NCBI RefSeq assembly: GCF_000499845.2
Contig: NC_023758.2
Span: forward strand, 16,050,927-16,114,926
Reading direction: 5' to 3'
Length of the DNA stretch: 64,000 nt
DNA from: Phaseolus vulgaris
Lineage: Eukaryota; Streptophyta; Magnoliopsida; Fabales; Fabaceae
A program made the translations under genes and the position numbers. This document shows positions 19,261 through 29,128 of this stretch, piece by piece. How positions within the stretch are numbered: position 1 is the first letter of the stretch; each line of letters begins with the position of its first letter. The notes below the pieces were generated by a model. That model did no database searches, was not told the DNA's origin, and saw nothing but the letters and a program-made list of their open reading frames with translations.

Positions 19261-21890
19261 ATGGCTCGCTCAAAGATCACCCCAAATCCTCCCCCCTCGT
19301 CACGTAACCCTCCGTCTCAAGCACATAACCCACCACGAGCACCTGGTACTTCTTCTTCCCAGGCTGAGAGGCCTGCAACCTCTCGCCCTGACCTGGCTCA
19401 GGCTACTCCACCGGTCGCCGGAGGAGCCTCCGTCCCCACTCCAGATTATAAAAAACTTTACCCCTGGGCCAGCTCAACACTGTTGAAAGAAACTTCTTCG
19501 ATAAACTCTGCAACGACGGTACTCCGACTAAGGAAAGGGGACCAGTCGGATCTTTCCTTTCACAAGGAGCACGATAGCAAGGTGGTCGTGCTGCCTTGCC
19601 ATCCTGAGGAGCCGATCTGCGCTGACGACAAAGCGAGCGGTGGCGAGTCGTTCTGCTTCCTCTACTCAACGTTTTTCAAGAAGGTGAAGCTCCGACTTCC
19701 CTTCACTCGTTTCGAGCGAGAGCTGCTGACCGAGCTCGATATCGCCCCCGCCCAGCTCCACCCCAACAGCTGGGCGTTCGTAAGGGCGTTCGTAAGGGCG
19801 TTCCAGATCATTTGTGCACATTTGGGACTGCCAGCGTCAGTGGATGTTTTCCTCTTCCTTTTTGAAGCCAAACACCCAGGAGATCGCCTTTGGGTGAGTC
19901 TGAACGGGATTGCTGGGAGGTCGATCCTTTCTATCTTCCAGCAATCTTATAAGGATTGGAAAGGGAAGTTCATTCAAATACGCCAAAACGACCAGGATGC
20001 CTCGATGCTCGACGGGTTTCCCTTGTACTGGGTAAACAAGGGAAACAAAGACGCCAAGGGAAGCTTCAGGAGGCCAAGAAGTCCTGACAGCATGGGTGCT
20101 TTGGACAAGGATCTGTGCCTCTTCTGGAAGAGCGTGGCAGACGCCAATATCACCTTCCTCACCACTGCGCTCATCTCCTTCGAGTTCTTCGAAGATCAAC
20201 TCGAGGCTCGCATAGGTTAGAGCTCACCTCATTATCTAAGTCATTACTCTTGGCGATACTTCTGCTAACTGTTTCTGGGTGTCTTGTCTGTTGTGCACAA
20301 GACTTTGGTTTTATTTTCTGCACCATTCATCTGCTTTTGTTGCATACTGATTTATGTGTTTATCTTTCTCTCTGAGCTGACCCACGTACCTTTGCATTAT
20401 GCAGATCTTATGTTGGGCAAGGGAAAACTGGCTGAATTGAGGGCGCTCGCCCGAGCCCATGGGTTGGCGTCGGGTTCCCAGACCGTGCCAAATTCAGTGG
20501 TGGAGATCGCCGCTGCCCAGGGGAGATCGCCCCCCAAAGGCCCAGCTCCTTCCGAGGCCCAGCCCGCCCAACAACGCAAAAAACTCGTCCTCAGGAAACC
20601 AAAGAGGAAAACCCCTCAAGTGGTTCATGAGGACGAAGAAGAAGACGATGAGACGACTGAGGATGGCCTTATCACTAAGAGGAAGAGGGTGGCACCTTCT
20701 TCACCACCTGCTCCACCTCCTCTTCCAACGTCAACACCACCTTCCACGCCGGCTCCACCTCCAACACTGCTTCCTCCCCCAGCTCCCACCTCGCCAGTCC
20801 AAGCAGTTCCCTTGGCGGCTGCATTTCTTGTGGTTGAGGCTACCGAGCCCAACTTTATGGAGAACCCCCCGAGCGCCTCCACGCCCTATGTATCAGCTGG
20901 AGGGGGTCCTCCTTCAAACGCCTCAACCGCAGATGCTGCACCAGGCGGGGATGAAGGTGCTCACAACTCGCCTATCATCATCACCGAATCCCCGCCGTCG
21001 CCACCACGCCAAGAAGCTCCCATTCAACAACCAACTCAAGAAGGTGGTGGCGAGAACCAACAACAAGCTCCCCTGGTGCCCCCACGAGCAAACCTCTCCC
21101 TTGAGGTAAAAAGGGTGTGGGAACCCTTCTCAGCGAAACTCAAGATGATGGCGGAGGACTTCCCCTCCATCATATCCAAAGCTGTGGAGAGTTCCAGCAA
21201 GAAGCTCCAGGATGACATCTCCGTGCTCCAAGAGGAGAATCGCCTAATCAGGATCGAGGCGGAGAAGTTATCCTGCAATCTCATGCTCGCGGAGATCGAT
21301 CACTCCCGAGTGGAGGATGCTATGAGCACCGAGCTTCGGGCGGCACGCAAGGAGGCCACCGATCTACGCCATAAGGTGCAGCTCTTAGCTCAAGAGAAGA
21401 TCGAGCTGGAGAGCAAGTTGGTCCCTTATCGCGTCAAAGTGGCTGACCTGGAGGCGTCGATCAAAGCAGATGCCGCCAAGGTAAAAAACCTTGAGAAGAG
21501 GTCAGTAGATCGGGAGGTCTTCTTGGGGAAAGTCGAAAAGGAGAGAGATGACACCATGGCCAAACTCGCCGAGGCCAAAGAGGAAAATTTGGGAAGATCA
21601 TCACAAAGCTGGCTCAGGCGCAGGCGGAATCCAAGGAGGTTGCTGAAGACCTCCTTCAAGCACGTGAAGCAACTGAAGAACTCAAGAAACGAGCTGAGGA
21701 GCTAACACAGCAGAACGAGGGGCTCAAGAAGCAGATTGAAGAACTCGAGCTGGGCTCTGCCCAAATCCTTGCTGCTGGGTTTGACGCTGCCTTGGAACAA
21801 TTCGCCTGCCTGTACCCTGACTTGGATCTCTCCATGGTGTCGCTGAACAACGAGGTGGTGGACGGGAAGGTTGTTCCTTCTGAAGACTAG
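19261..21890 (+). CDS. Antisense ORF of the Tat element (Transposase_28-like), spliced, one frameshift
   Basis: This gene runs opposite to the polyprotein. Exon 1 is 19,261-20,215, the intron 20,216-20,404 (GT...AG, 189 bp), and exon 2 20,405 onward; the splice keeps the frame. Exon 1 contains a segment ('LRLPFTRFERELL', 'AQLHPNSWAFVRAF') like the 'putative gypsy type transposon' family (Pfam Transposase_28), known from antisense ORFs of Tat elements. Exon 2 is proline-rich, then a long coiled coil. Near 21,588-21,600 the frame shifts by one base: the coiled coil continues in the other frame to a TAG at 21,888-21,890. A 12-bp unit is duplicated at about 19,776-19,803. The function is unknown. 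The splice sites are predicted, not shown. Confidence 0.75.
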
Positions 21891-22497
21891 CCGCTCGCTG
21901 CTTCCCTTCACCACTTACTCATCTGCCTCTCTCTTACCCAATTTACTTGTAATAAATTTTCCCTTTTCTGCTCATGTATCTTGAACTGATCATAGTTTAT
22001 TATAAAGTCTTTGTGCTTCTTCTTACAACTTCTCTGTCTGCCTTATCTTTCCTCGTATAATTCACTTCAACGGAATTAACTTAGTAACTTCGTAAGCGCA
22101 ATTGTATACTATCCGCCTCGAACCATCAGCTTTCGAACAATAACACTCTAACAACTTGTAACCTCAAGGTAATGAACCTTAGCGTGAAATCGCTCTTCAA
22201 ATAACGAACCTCAACCCAACTAATGGCTTAAGACACAGCTCATCTAATCTGCCTTATCAAAACGGGTCTTGACTTTTTTGCCATTGCTTGAATTTCTCCT
22301 GGTCGCCAAAGACTCTTGGCGATACCAGCTTCCTCTTTCCTTCACAACTTGGCCATTGTTCCTTTATCTGGGGGTAGAGGCGCCTTTCAGATCCTTCTCT
22401 ACCTCCCTGAGCTTCAGAACAAAAGACCGGGTGGCTAGGCGTTCTCTTCGAACCTACCTTAGCCACCCTCCAAACTTCTTCCACCCTTTACACCATA
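21891..22497 (-). other. Tat element 3' untranslated region, first part
   Basis: Non-coding sequence following the antisense ORF. On the plus strand it would hold the 3' end of the antisense transcript; AATAAA-like runs occur near 21,950-21,957. Nothing else is recognised. Confidence 0.4.
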
Positions 22498-22681
22498 CCT
22501 GAACTCGTTCGAGACGAGAAGGATTTTATCTTGCCTGAACTCGCTCATCGGCGAGAAGGTCTTTAACTTGCCTGAACTCGCTCATCGGCGAGAAGGTCTT
22601 TAACTCGCCTGAACTCGCTCATCGGCGAGAAGGTCTTTAACTCGCCTGAACTCGCTCATCGGCGAGAAGGTCTTTATCTCG
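22498..22681. repeat. 37-bp tandem repeat array in the Tat 3' region
   Basis: Five head-to-tail copies start at 22,498 (36 bp, diverged), 22,534, 22,571, 22,608 and 22,645. The last four are nearly identical. Each contains an inverted pair of CTCG/CGAG type (CTCGCTCATCGGCGAG), so each unit can form a small hairpin. Tandem repeats between integrase and the 3' LTR are a known habit of Tat/Ogre elements. Confidence 0.9.
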
Positions 22682-22875
22682 TGCCTCTACATTGCCCCAG
22701 GGGTTACATCTTCTCTCCCCCAGAAACACTGAGGACTTTTTGCTGGTGCCTCTACATTGCCCCAGAGGCTACATCTTCTCTCCTCTCGAAGCACTGAGGA
22801 CTTTTTACTGGTGCCTCTACATTGCCTCAGAGGCTACATCTTCTCTCCTCTGGGAGCACTGAGGACTTTTTACTC
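22681..22875. repeat. 65-bp tandem repeat array in the Tat 3' region
   Basis: Three copies of a 65-bp unit start at 22,681, 22,746 and 22,811; each begins GTGCCTCTACATTGCC and ends near 'gaggacttttt'. The phrase 'gaggtctt' or 'gaggacttt' is shared with the adjoining 37-bp array and with single degenerate units to about 23,030, suggesting a common ancestor. Confidence 0.9.
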
Positions 22876-23283
22876 TTCCTCGCCTGCACTCGCTCGACGG
22901 CGAGGAGGTCTTTATCTCGCCTCAGGACGCGCGAGGGCATTGAGGTCTTTTAACTGGTGCCTCCGATCGCCGAAAGACGATGAGGACTTTAACTTTAACT
23001 GAGGCCGCCAATCGCCGAAAGACGATGGGGACTTAGCAACTTTTTAGAAAACATGCAACATAACTTCAACTCGCCTTAAATCACATATAAGTGACAAGGT
23101 CTTTCTTCAAAACTTTCGGGAAACAACAAGCATGCAATCTAAAACACTTCAAACTTTGAAAACTCTTCTTTATTGGGCGGCCTCATTAAAAACCCTCCTT
23201 AGGGAAAAAAAGACTGCCCCCTCCAAACTGTTTTAACAGAAACATTGTAAAGCTCTTCGTGCTTGTTTTTACTTACAAAGTTC
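22876..23283 (-). other. Tat element region between repeats and integrase
   Basis: Degenerate relatives of the tandem units continue to about 23,030. The rest is non-coding up to the integrase stop at 23,284. No ORF is recognised. Confidence 0.5.
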
Positions 23284-25074
23284 TTAACTGTAATATAACT
23301 TGAGGTGCGTGGCGTTCCAAGTGCGAGGAATCGCCCCTCCTTCCAATGTTTCTAAGCGGTAGGCGCCGTTCCTGAGCGCCTCGGTTATTCTGAACGGTCC
23401 CATCCACTTAGGTGACAGCTTATTCTCCATCTCGTACTGGTGGGCCTTCCTCATCACCAGGTCACCCTCTCTGAACTGTCTTGGCATCACCTTCGAGTTA
23501 TATCTTCGTTCAATCCTTCTCTTCACCGCCTCAGCTTTCAATCTCGCCTCCTCCCTGACCTCATCCAGCAAATCCAGATTCAGCCTTCTTTCCTCATTCG
23601 AGTCTTCCGCTACAAAGTTCTGGAATCTCGGCGAGCTCTCTTGGATTTCTACTGGAATCATTGTGTCGCATCCATAGACCAAGCTGAACGGGGTCTCATG
23701 GGTTCCTGACTGCTCGGTGGTGTGGTACGCCCAGACTATACGGGGTACCTCCTCAGCCCAACTTCCTTTGGCTTTCTCTAGCCTTCTCTTCAAACCTCTT
23801 AGCAACACCCAATTGGCCGACTCTACTTGGCCATTCATCTGAGGGTGCTCGACGGATGCAAATACTTGTTGAATTCCCACCCCTTCGCACAGCTTCTTCA
23901 ACAGGTGACTTGCAAACTGAGTCCCATTGTCCGACACCAGGCACTTGGGCACACCAAACTGACACACAATGTTCTTCCACACGAAACCCTCGATCTTGTG
24001 TGCGGTGATCTGGGCCATTGGTTCTGCTTCGATCCACTTGGTGAAATATTCAATCACCACCACCAAGTACTTCATCTGCCTGATCGCCAGCGGGAATGGT
24101 CCCAGGATGTCGATTCCCCAAGTATGAAACGGCCAAGGGCTGTAAATCGACTTCAACTCCTCGGGAGGCGCCTTGTGCCAATCGGCGTGCTGCTGGCATT
24201 GTTTGCAGCACTGCGCATACTTCTTGCAGTCTTCTCTCATTGTTGGCCAGTAGTAACCTGCACGGAGAGTCCTTGCGGCCAGAGCTCGACCCCCGACGTG
24301 GCTTCCGCATATCCCTTCATGGAGCTCTGCCATAATTCTTGTACATTTCTCGCCATGCACACATTCCAGGAGTGGGTGAGTGAACCCAAACCTATACAGC
24401 TCGCCATCAATCATTGTGAACTTGTTAGAATTCTTCTTCATCTTCCTAGCCTCCGTCGGATCCAGCGGGAGAAGGCCATCCGCCAGGCATCGCTTGTACT
24501 GCGTTACCCAGGTGTCTGGCTCACGTGTAGCGCAGACCTGCGTCATGTTCACCCTCTCCCCCCGACACGCTCTTATTCTTGGCGATCTCAAGGTTTCTTG
24601 AGTCAAAGACCTGTGACTCCTTGCCGCTTTCCCCGTCGATTTGCTTACCTGAAGAACCAGGTGATCTGCCACAAATGCTCTAGGCGTCTTCAAAGTTTCT
24701 TGAATCACCGTCCTCTGCCTAGCCCCCTTGCCCGAACTGGCGAGCTTGGCTAGCAAGTCAGCTCGAGCATTCTGCTCCCTGGGCACATGCACTACTTCAA
24801 AGGAGACAAAGGAACTCTTCAATTCCTGTACATACTCCAGGTAAGCCGCCATTTGTGGATCTTTAGCCTGGAACTCGCCTGTTACTTGTCCTGTGACTAA
24901 CAGCGAGTCACTCTTAGCCATCAGCACCCTAGCTCCCATCTCCTTGGCCAGCAAGATACCGGCGATCAGCGCCTCATATTCTGCTTGATTGTTGCTGGCC
25001 TTGAAGGCAAACCTCAAAGATTGTTCGATCAGCACGCCGTTGGGCCCCTCAAAGATGACCCCAGCACCGCTACC
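23284..25074 (-). CDS. Tat polyprotein, archaeal-type RNase H and integrase part
   Basis: This continues the frame of the upstream polyprotein after its TAG at 25,075-25,077. It begins inside the second, archaeal-type RNase H; 'NQAEYEAL', 'KSDSLL' and 'NARADLLA' carry the remaining acidic residues. Integrase follows, with an HHCC-type zinc region (to CKKYAQCCKQCQ), core motifs 'WGIDILGPF', 'VSDNGTQF' and 'NGQVESAN', and a C-terminal 'YNSKVMPRQFREGDLV' with 'KLSPKWMGPF' (GPF/Y-type module). All catalytic residues are present. An internal ATG at 25,035 exists, but in a functional element this would be produced from the polyprotein. Confidence 0.9.
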   Translation of the reverse strand, partial: GSGAGVIFEGPNGVLIEQSLRFAFKASNNQAEYEALIAGILLAKEMGARVLMAKSDSLLVTGQVTGEFQAKDPQMAAYLEYVQELKSSFVSFEVVHVPREQNARADLLAKLASSGKGARQRTVIQETLKTPRAFVADHLVLQVSKSTGKAARSHRSLTQETLRSPRIRACRGERVNMTQVCATREPDTWVTQYKRCLADGLLPLDPTEARKMKKNSNKFTMIDGELYRFGFTHPLLECVHGEKCTRIMAELHEGICGSHVGGRALAARTLRAGYYWPTMREDCKKYAQCCKQCQQHADWHKAPPEELKSIYSPWPFHTWGIDILGPFPLAIRQMKYLVVVIEYFTKWIEAEPMAQITAHKIEGFVWKNIVCQFGVPKCLVSDNGTQFASHLLKKLCEGVGIQQVFASVEHPQMNGQVESANWVLLRGLKRRLEKAKGSWAEEVPRIVWAYHTTEQSGTHETPFSLVYGCDTMIPVEIQESSPRFQNFVAEDSNEERRLNLDLLDEVREEARLKAEAVKRRIERRYNSKVMPRQFREGDLVMRKAHQYEMENKLSPKWMGPFRITEALRNGAYRLETLEGGAIPRTWNATHLKLYYS

Positions 25075-28000
25075 CTACTGGTTCGACGATCCGTCCACTG
25101 AAAGCACCCAACGGAAGTCATCCCCCTCAACTCGCGTCGCTTTAGACGAGAGCTCGACCACGAAGTCCGCGAAGATCTGCCCCTTGATCGGACCTCGGGG
25201 CTCATACTTGATGTCGAACTCCGACAGCTCCACCGCCCACTTCACCATCCTCCCGGCGACGTCGGGCTTCTTTAGGACCTTCTGGATGGGCAAGTCGGTC
25301 ATCACCAGTATCGTGAAGCTATGGAAATAGTGGCGTAACCTCCTTGTCGAAAAGACTACTGCCAGTGCAGCCTTCTCCAGGGCCTGATATCTCGTTTCGG
25401 GTCCCTGCAGCACCTTACTAACAAAATAAATGGGCTTTTGAGCCTGATCTTGGTCCTGGGCGAGCACCGCACTCACCGCCCTCTCAGTTACAGCAAAATA
25501 CAACCTAAGAGGGGTTCCCACCAGTGGTTTGCACAAAACCGGCGGGCTCGCCAGATACTCCTTAAGCTTGACGAAGGCTTCTTCACACTCCTTCGTCCAG
25601 GAAAATTTGTTATTCCGCCTTAAACACTGGAAATATGGATGGCCCTTCTCTCCGCTAGCCGACACGAAGCGAGACAGGGCAGCCATCCGACCTGTAAGCT
25701 GTTGTACTTCCTTCACGGTGGTCGGGCTCCTCATCGCCAAGATGGCGGCACACTTGTCAGGGTTGGCCTCTATTCCTCTTTCAGTTAAGAGGAATCCTAA
25801 GAACTTCCCTGCCTCCACGCCAAAGATGCACTTCTCGGGGTTCAGCTTTAACCTGAACTTGGCGATCGTGGTGAACAATTCCTCCAAGTCCTCTGCGTGC
25901 TTGCTCTTCTCTGTCGAGGTCACGACCATGTCATCTACGTAGGCTTGCACATTTCTTCCCAGCATGGGTGCAAGTACCCGATCCATCAGCCTCTGGTACG
26001 TGGCCCCCGCGTTCTTCAACCCAAACGGCATCACCTTGTAGCAGTAGCATGATCTCTCGGTCATGAAGGCAGTCTTCTCTTCATCCATGGGATGCATCTT
26101 GATCTGGTTATACCCCGAGAAGGCATCCAGGAAACTCAACAACTTACACCCTGCAGCACTGTCCACCAGGGCGTCTATGCTTGGTAAAGGATACGAGTCC
26201 TTTGGGCAAGCCTTGTTCAGATCAGTGAAGTCGACGCACATGCGCCATTTCCCGTTGCTCTTCTTCACCAACACGGCATTAGCCAGCCACTCAGGGTACT
26301 GGACTTCCCTGATATGGCCTGCAGCGAGGAGCTTCTGGGTTTCGTCTCTAATCGCCTGCCTCCTCTCCTCGTTGAACTTCCTTCTCCTCTGCCGCACTGG
26401 TCTCACCTGGTTGTCCATCGCCAAATGATGGCACAAGAAGTCGGGATCGATCCCGGGCATGTCCGAAGCGGACCATGCAAACGCATCCAGATGCCGCTCT
26501 ATCACCTTGGCGATCTGGTCCTGGAGCTCAACCTCCAGAGATCTTCCCAACTTGAAGATCTTTCCTCCGATCTCTCTTTCGAGCCACTGCTCGACGGGTT
26601 TTGGCCTGGTTTCTCTGGCGATCACCGCCCTGGCGATTCCCAGCTCCCTCGCTTCCTCAGGGCGATTCCTCGCCTCTTCTTCCTCTAGATCGGCGTTCCC
26701 CTCCCCCAGCTCAGCATCCACCATCACCACGTCACTTCCGGCGGTCTCTTCTATTACCGTCGGTCTGGGCTTTACACCAGGAGGCGGGGTGGTTGTCACG
26801 TAACTCACCGACCTCTTGTTCTTCAGGCTATTCTCATAGCACTTCTTCGCTTCTTTCTGGTCGGATTTGATGGTGATCACCACCCCCTCCATAGACGGCA
26901 GCTTCACCTTCATGTGTCGGGTCGACGGTATAGCGCCTATTCTGTTGAGCGTGGGCCTTCCCAGCAGAATGTTGCATGCTGAAGGAGCGCTCACGACAAG
27001 GTACTTGATTTTCTCTCTTCTCGAACCCGCCTCATCTGTAAACGTAGTCCTCAACTCAATGTACCCCCTGACCTCCACCTGGTCACCAGCGAAACCATAC
27101 AAACACCCTCCATAGGGCCTCAGCTGGTCAAGGGGTAGCTCCAACTGCGTGAAAGTCGGCCAGAACATCACGTCCGCCGAGCTTCCTTGGTCCACCAGAA
27201 CCCTGTGGACCTTCCTTCCTGCTGTGATCAGCGAGATGACTATGGGGTCGTTGTCATGAGGCACAACGTCCCGAAGATCTTGCTTTGTGAACGTAATGTC
27301 CACATCCGGCGAGTGGTCCTCAAACATATCCACCGTCATCACAGACCTTGCATACTTTTTCCTCTGTGACGCGGTGCATCCACCACCCGAGAAACCTCCT
27401 GCAATGGTGTGAATTTCTCCGTGGGTAGGCATCTCGTGCTGCTGAGCCTCACCACCTGCTGGTTGGGAGCTCGACGCGCCCCCCGTCCTTCTATCCAGCA
27501 AATAATCATTTAGGAACCCGCTCTTGACCAGGTCGTCGAGCTGGTATCCCAAAGCTAAGCATGAGTCCACGGTGTGGCCAAAGCCCTGGTGGAATTCGCA
27601 CCAGGCGTCTGGCTTTGGTCCCAACACCTTATCACCCACCTTCTCGGGCGCTTTCAACCTAGCTGATATATTGGGAATGGCGATCAGGTCCGCCAATCCC
27701 ATGACAAACTTGTGCTTTGGCGGGCGATTGTACTCCCGGTGTGCTGGTTGAGGGCGCCCTGGGCCCCTGCCCTTGTTCTTCCTTGGATCATAAGGATGGC
27801 GAGTCCTCTGATCCCTCCTGGCCGCCGCTGTCTCCAGCACCCTCTGTGGCTGGATCCTGGTCTGGGCACGTGGCCTAGCGGGAGCCACGCTTCCCCTCTT
27901 CTCGGCGACCTCACTTTCATCGGCGATGTGGGCCACCGCAAGTCGCCTGACCTCAGCAAATGTGGCAGGGTGAGCCCTGATCAATGCCTCGCAGAATGGT

Positions 28001-28707
28001 CCCGGCAGCACGCCCTTCTTGAATGCATAGACCAGCATCTCTTCGTCTTTGGCTGGCGAGCGGACCATCTGCGCCCCAAAACGATTCAGGTAGTCCCTGA
28101 TGGACTCTCCCTGATACTGCCTTATGTCAAACAAATCATAAGACACCCTGGGCGGTGCCTTGTTCACGATGTACTGCTCGACGAAGATCTTTGAAAACTG
28201 TTGGAAGTTGGTTATGTGACCCGTAGGCAGGCTCACAAACCATTCCAGCGCCGTTCCCTGAAGGGTGCTCACAAACATCTTGCAGTACACGGCGTCTGAT
28301 CCTCCTAACAGCATCATCTGCGTATGGAACGTGGTGAGATGTGCCTCAGGATCCTCCACGCCGGTAAAAACAGCCTTCACAGGTACCACACTCGCAGGGA
28401 TAGGCGTGTCGGTAATCGCCTGAGCGAAAGGCATAGGAAAAATGCGAGGCGGCGTTGACGGCGCGACCTCTTCAGCGACTGGACGCCCTCGCTGCTCCTG
28501 GAGAGCTTGACGCAGTTCTTCAGTCACTCTGCTAAGTTCATCATTCCTGGCCCAAGAGGCGACCAGGTCCTCGTGCATTCTTGCCTGCTCTATACGCGAG
28601 GCTTCCACATTCGCCTGCAGCGAGCGCATGATTTCCACCATCTGCGCCATAGTCATGGCGCCTTCAGCAGCAACGGGCGCAACTGGACTTGAACGGTTGC
28701 TTCTCAT
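25075..28707 (-). CDS. Tat polyprotein, gag-protease-RT-RNase H part (ends at in-frame TAG)
   Basis: The likely start is the ATG at 28,707 (MRSNRSSP); in-frame ATGs at 28,716 and 28,743 also exist. The order is gag capsid ('DPEAHLTTFHTQM', 'YDLFDIRQYQGES'), a protease with LVDQGSSADV, where the usual DSG reads DQG, and RT ('GKWRMCVDFTDLNKACPKD', 'YVDDM' at about 25,930-25,944). The Ty3 RNase H follows, then the start of the archaeal-type RNase H (SVDGSSNQ). The frame ends at TAG 25,075-25,077; the related element at 63,800 has Leu there. Everything else is open, so this copy lacks one codon of being complete. Confidence 0.92.
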   Translation of the reverse strand: MRSNRSSPVAPVAAEGAMTMAQMVEIMRSLQANVEASRIEQARMHEDLVASWARNDELSRVTEELRQALQEQRGRPVAEEVAPSTPPRIFPMPFAQAITDTPIPASVVPVKAVFTGVEDPEAHLTTFHTQMMLLGGSDAVYCKMFVSTLQGTALEWFVSLPTGHITNFQQFSKIFVEQYIVNKAPPRVSYDLFDIRQYQGESIRDYLNRFGAQMVRSPAKDEEMLVYAFKKGVLPGPFCEALIRAHPATFAEVRRLAVAHIADESEVAEKRGSVAPARPRAQTRIQPQRVLETAAARRDQRTRHPYDPRKNKGRGPGRPQPAHREYNRPPKHKFVMGLADLIAIPNISARLKAPEKVGDKVLGPKPDAWCEFHQGFGHTVDSCLALGYQLDDLVKSGFLNDYLLDRRTGGASSSQPAGGEAQQHEMPTHGEIHTIAGGFSGGGCTASQRKKYARSVMTVDMFEDHSPDVDITFTKQDLRDVVPHDNDPIVISLITAGRKVHRVLVDQGSSADVMFWPTFTQLELPLDQLRPYGGCLYGFAGDQVEVRGYIELRTTFTDEAGSRREKIKYLVVSAPSACNILLGRPTLNRIGAIPSTRHMKVKLPSMEGVVITIKSDQKEAKKCYENSLKNKRSVSYVTTTPPPGVKPRPTVIEETAGSDVVMVDAELGEGNADLEEEEARNRPEEARELGIARAVIARETRPKPVEQWLEREIGGKIFKLGRSLEVELQDQIAKVIERHLDAFAWSASDMPGIDPDFLCHHLAMDNQVRPVRQRRRKFNEERRQAIRDETQKLLAAGHIREVQYPEWLANAVLVKKSNGKWRMCVDFTDLNKACPKDSYPLPSIDALVDSAAGCKLLSFLDAFSGYNQIKMHPMDEEKTAFMTERSCYCYKVMPFGLKNAGATYQRLMDRVLAPMLGRNVQAYVDDMVVTSTEKSKHAEDLEELFTTIAKFRLKLNPEKCIFGVEAGKFLGFLLTERGIEANPDKCAAILAMRSPTTVKEVQQLTGRMAALSRFVSASGEKGHPYFQCLRRNNKFSWTKECEEAFVKLKEYLASPPVLCKPLVGTPLRLYFAVTERAVSAVLAQDQDQAQKPIYFVSKVLQGPETRYQALEKAALAVVFSTRRLRHYFHSFTILVMTDLPIQKVLKKPDVAGRMVKWAVELSEFDIKYEPRGPIKGQIFADFVVELSSKATRVEGDDFRWVLSVDGSSNQ

Positions 28708-29106
28708 TTTTCTCATGAAAACTTGACAAATCACAGAGAGCAATGAACAACACCTTCTTCAGCGACGATCGATTCAGCGATCAATCGGTCAGAACTTCGC
28801 AGAAACTTTGAAAAACCTCAAGAACCCAGCAAACCCTCACAGAAACTCGCAACTCCACCAAAAACCAACGCTTCTTCCACGAAAATCCACACGAGCAACA
28901 GAACTCAGATCTCACCGATCAAAACTCGCGTAAGCAGCAAAAAAAACATCACCTCACCGAACAAAAACCCAAACGAACGGTGGAAAACGCGAAATTACCG
29001 AACAGAACCTAGATGAACAGCGGACAATGGTTGCACCAGCACACAACCACACAGAAACTGCAGAAACCTCCAAGAACTCATGTTGCGGATGGGAACAAGT
29101 TTTACA
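28708..29106 (-). other. 5' leader of the Tat element
   Basis: A 400-bp non-coding leader between the primer site and gag. The serial pattern of 'cagaaac' and 'acgaac' words is noticeable but no structure is evident. Confidence 0.6.
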
Positions 29107-29125
29107 CGGCCCCACGGTGGGCGCC
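29107..29125 (-). other. Putative primer binding site of the Tat element
   Basis: Three bases after the 5' LTR the minus strand reads GGCGCCCACCGTGGGGCCG. The same sequence (with a leading TGG) follows the LTR at 60,078 in the other Tat element, so it is conserved at the expected position. I cannot name the primer tRNA with certainty. Confidence 0.7.
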
Positions 29126-29128
29126 TGA

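Noticed and set aside
22498..22681. Regular 37-bp repeats resembling a CRISPR array
   Set aside because: The copies are head-to-tail without variable spacers and lie in the 3' region of a plant retrotransposon; no cas genes are present.
23827..24753. 308-codon plus-strand ORF opposite the integrase
   Set aside because: It is a shadow of the well-conserved Tat integrase frame and has no recognisable domain.
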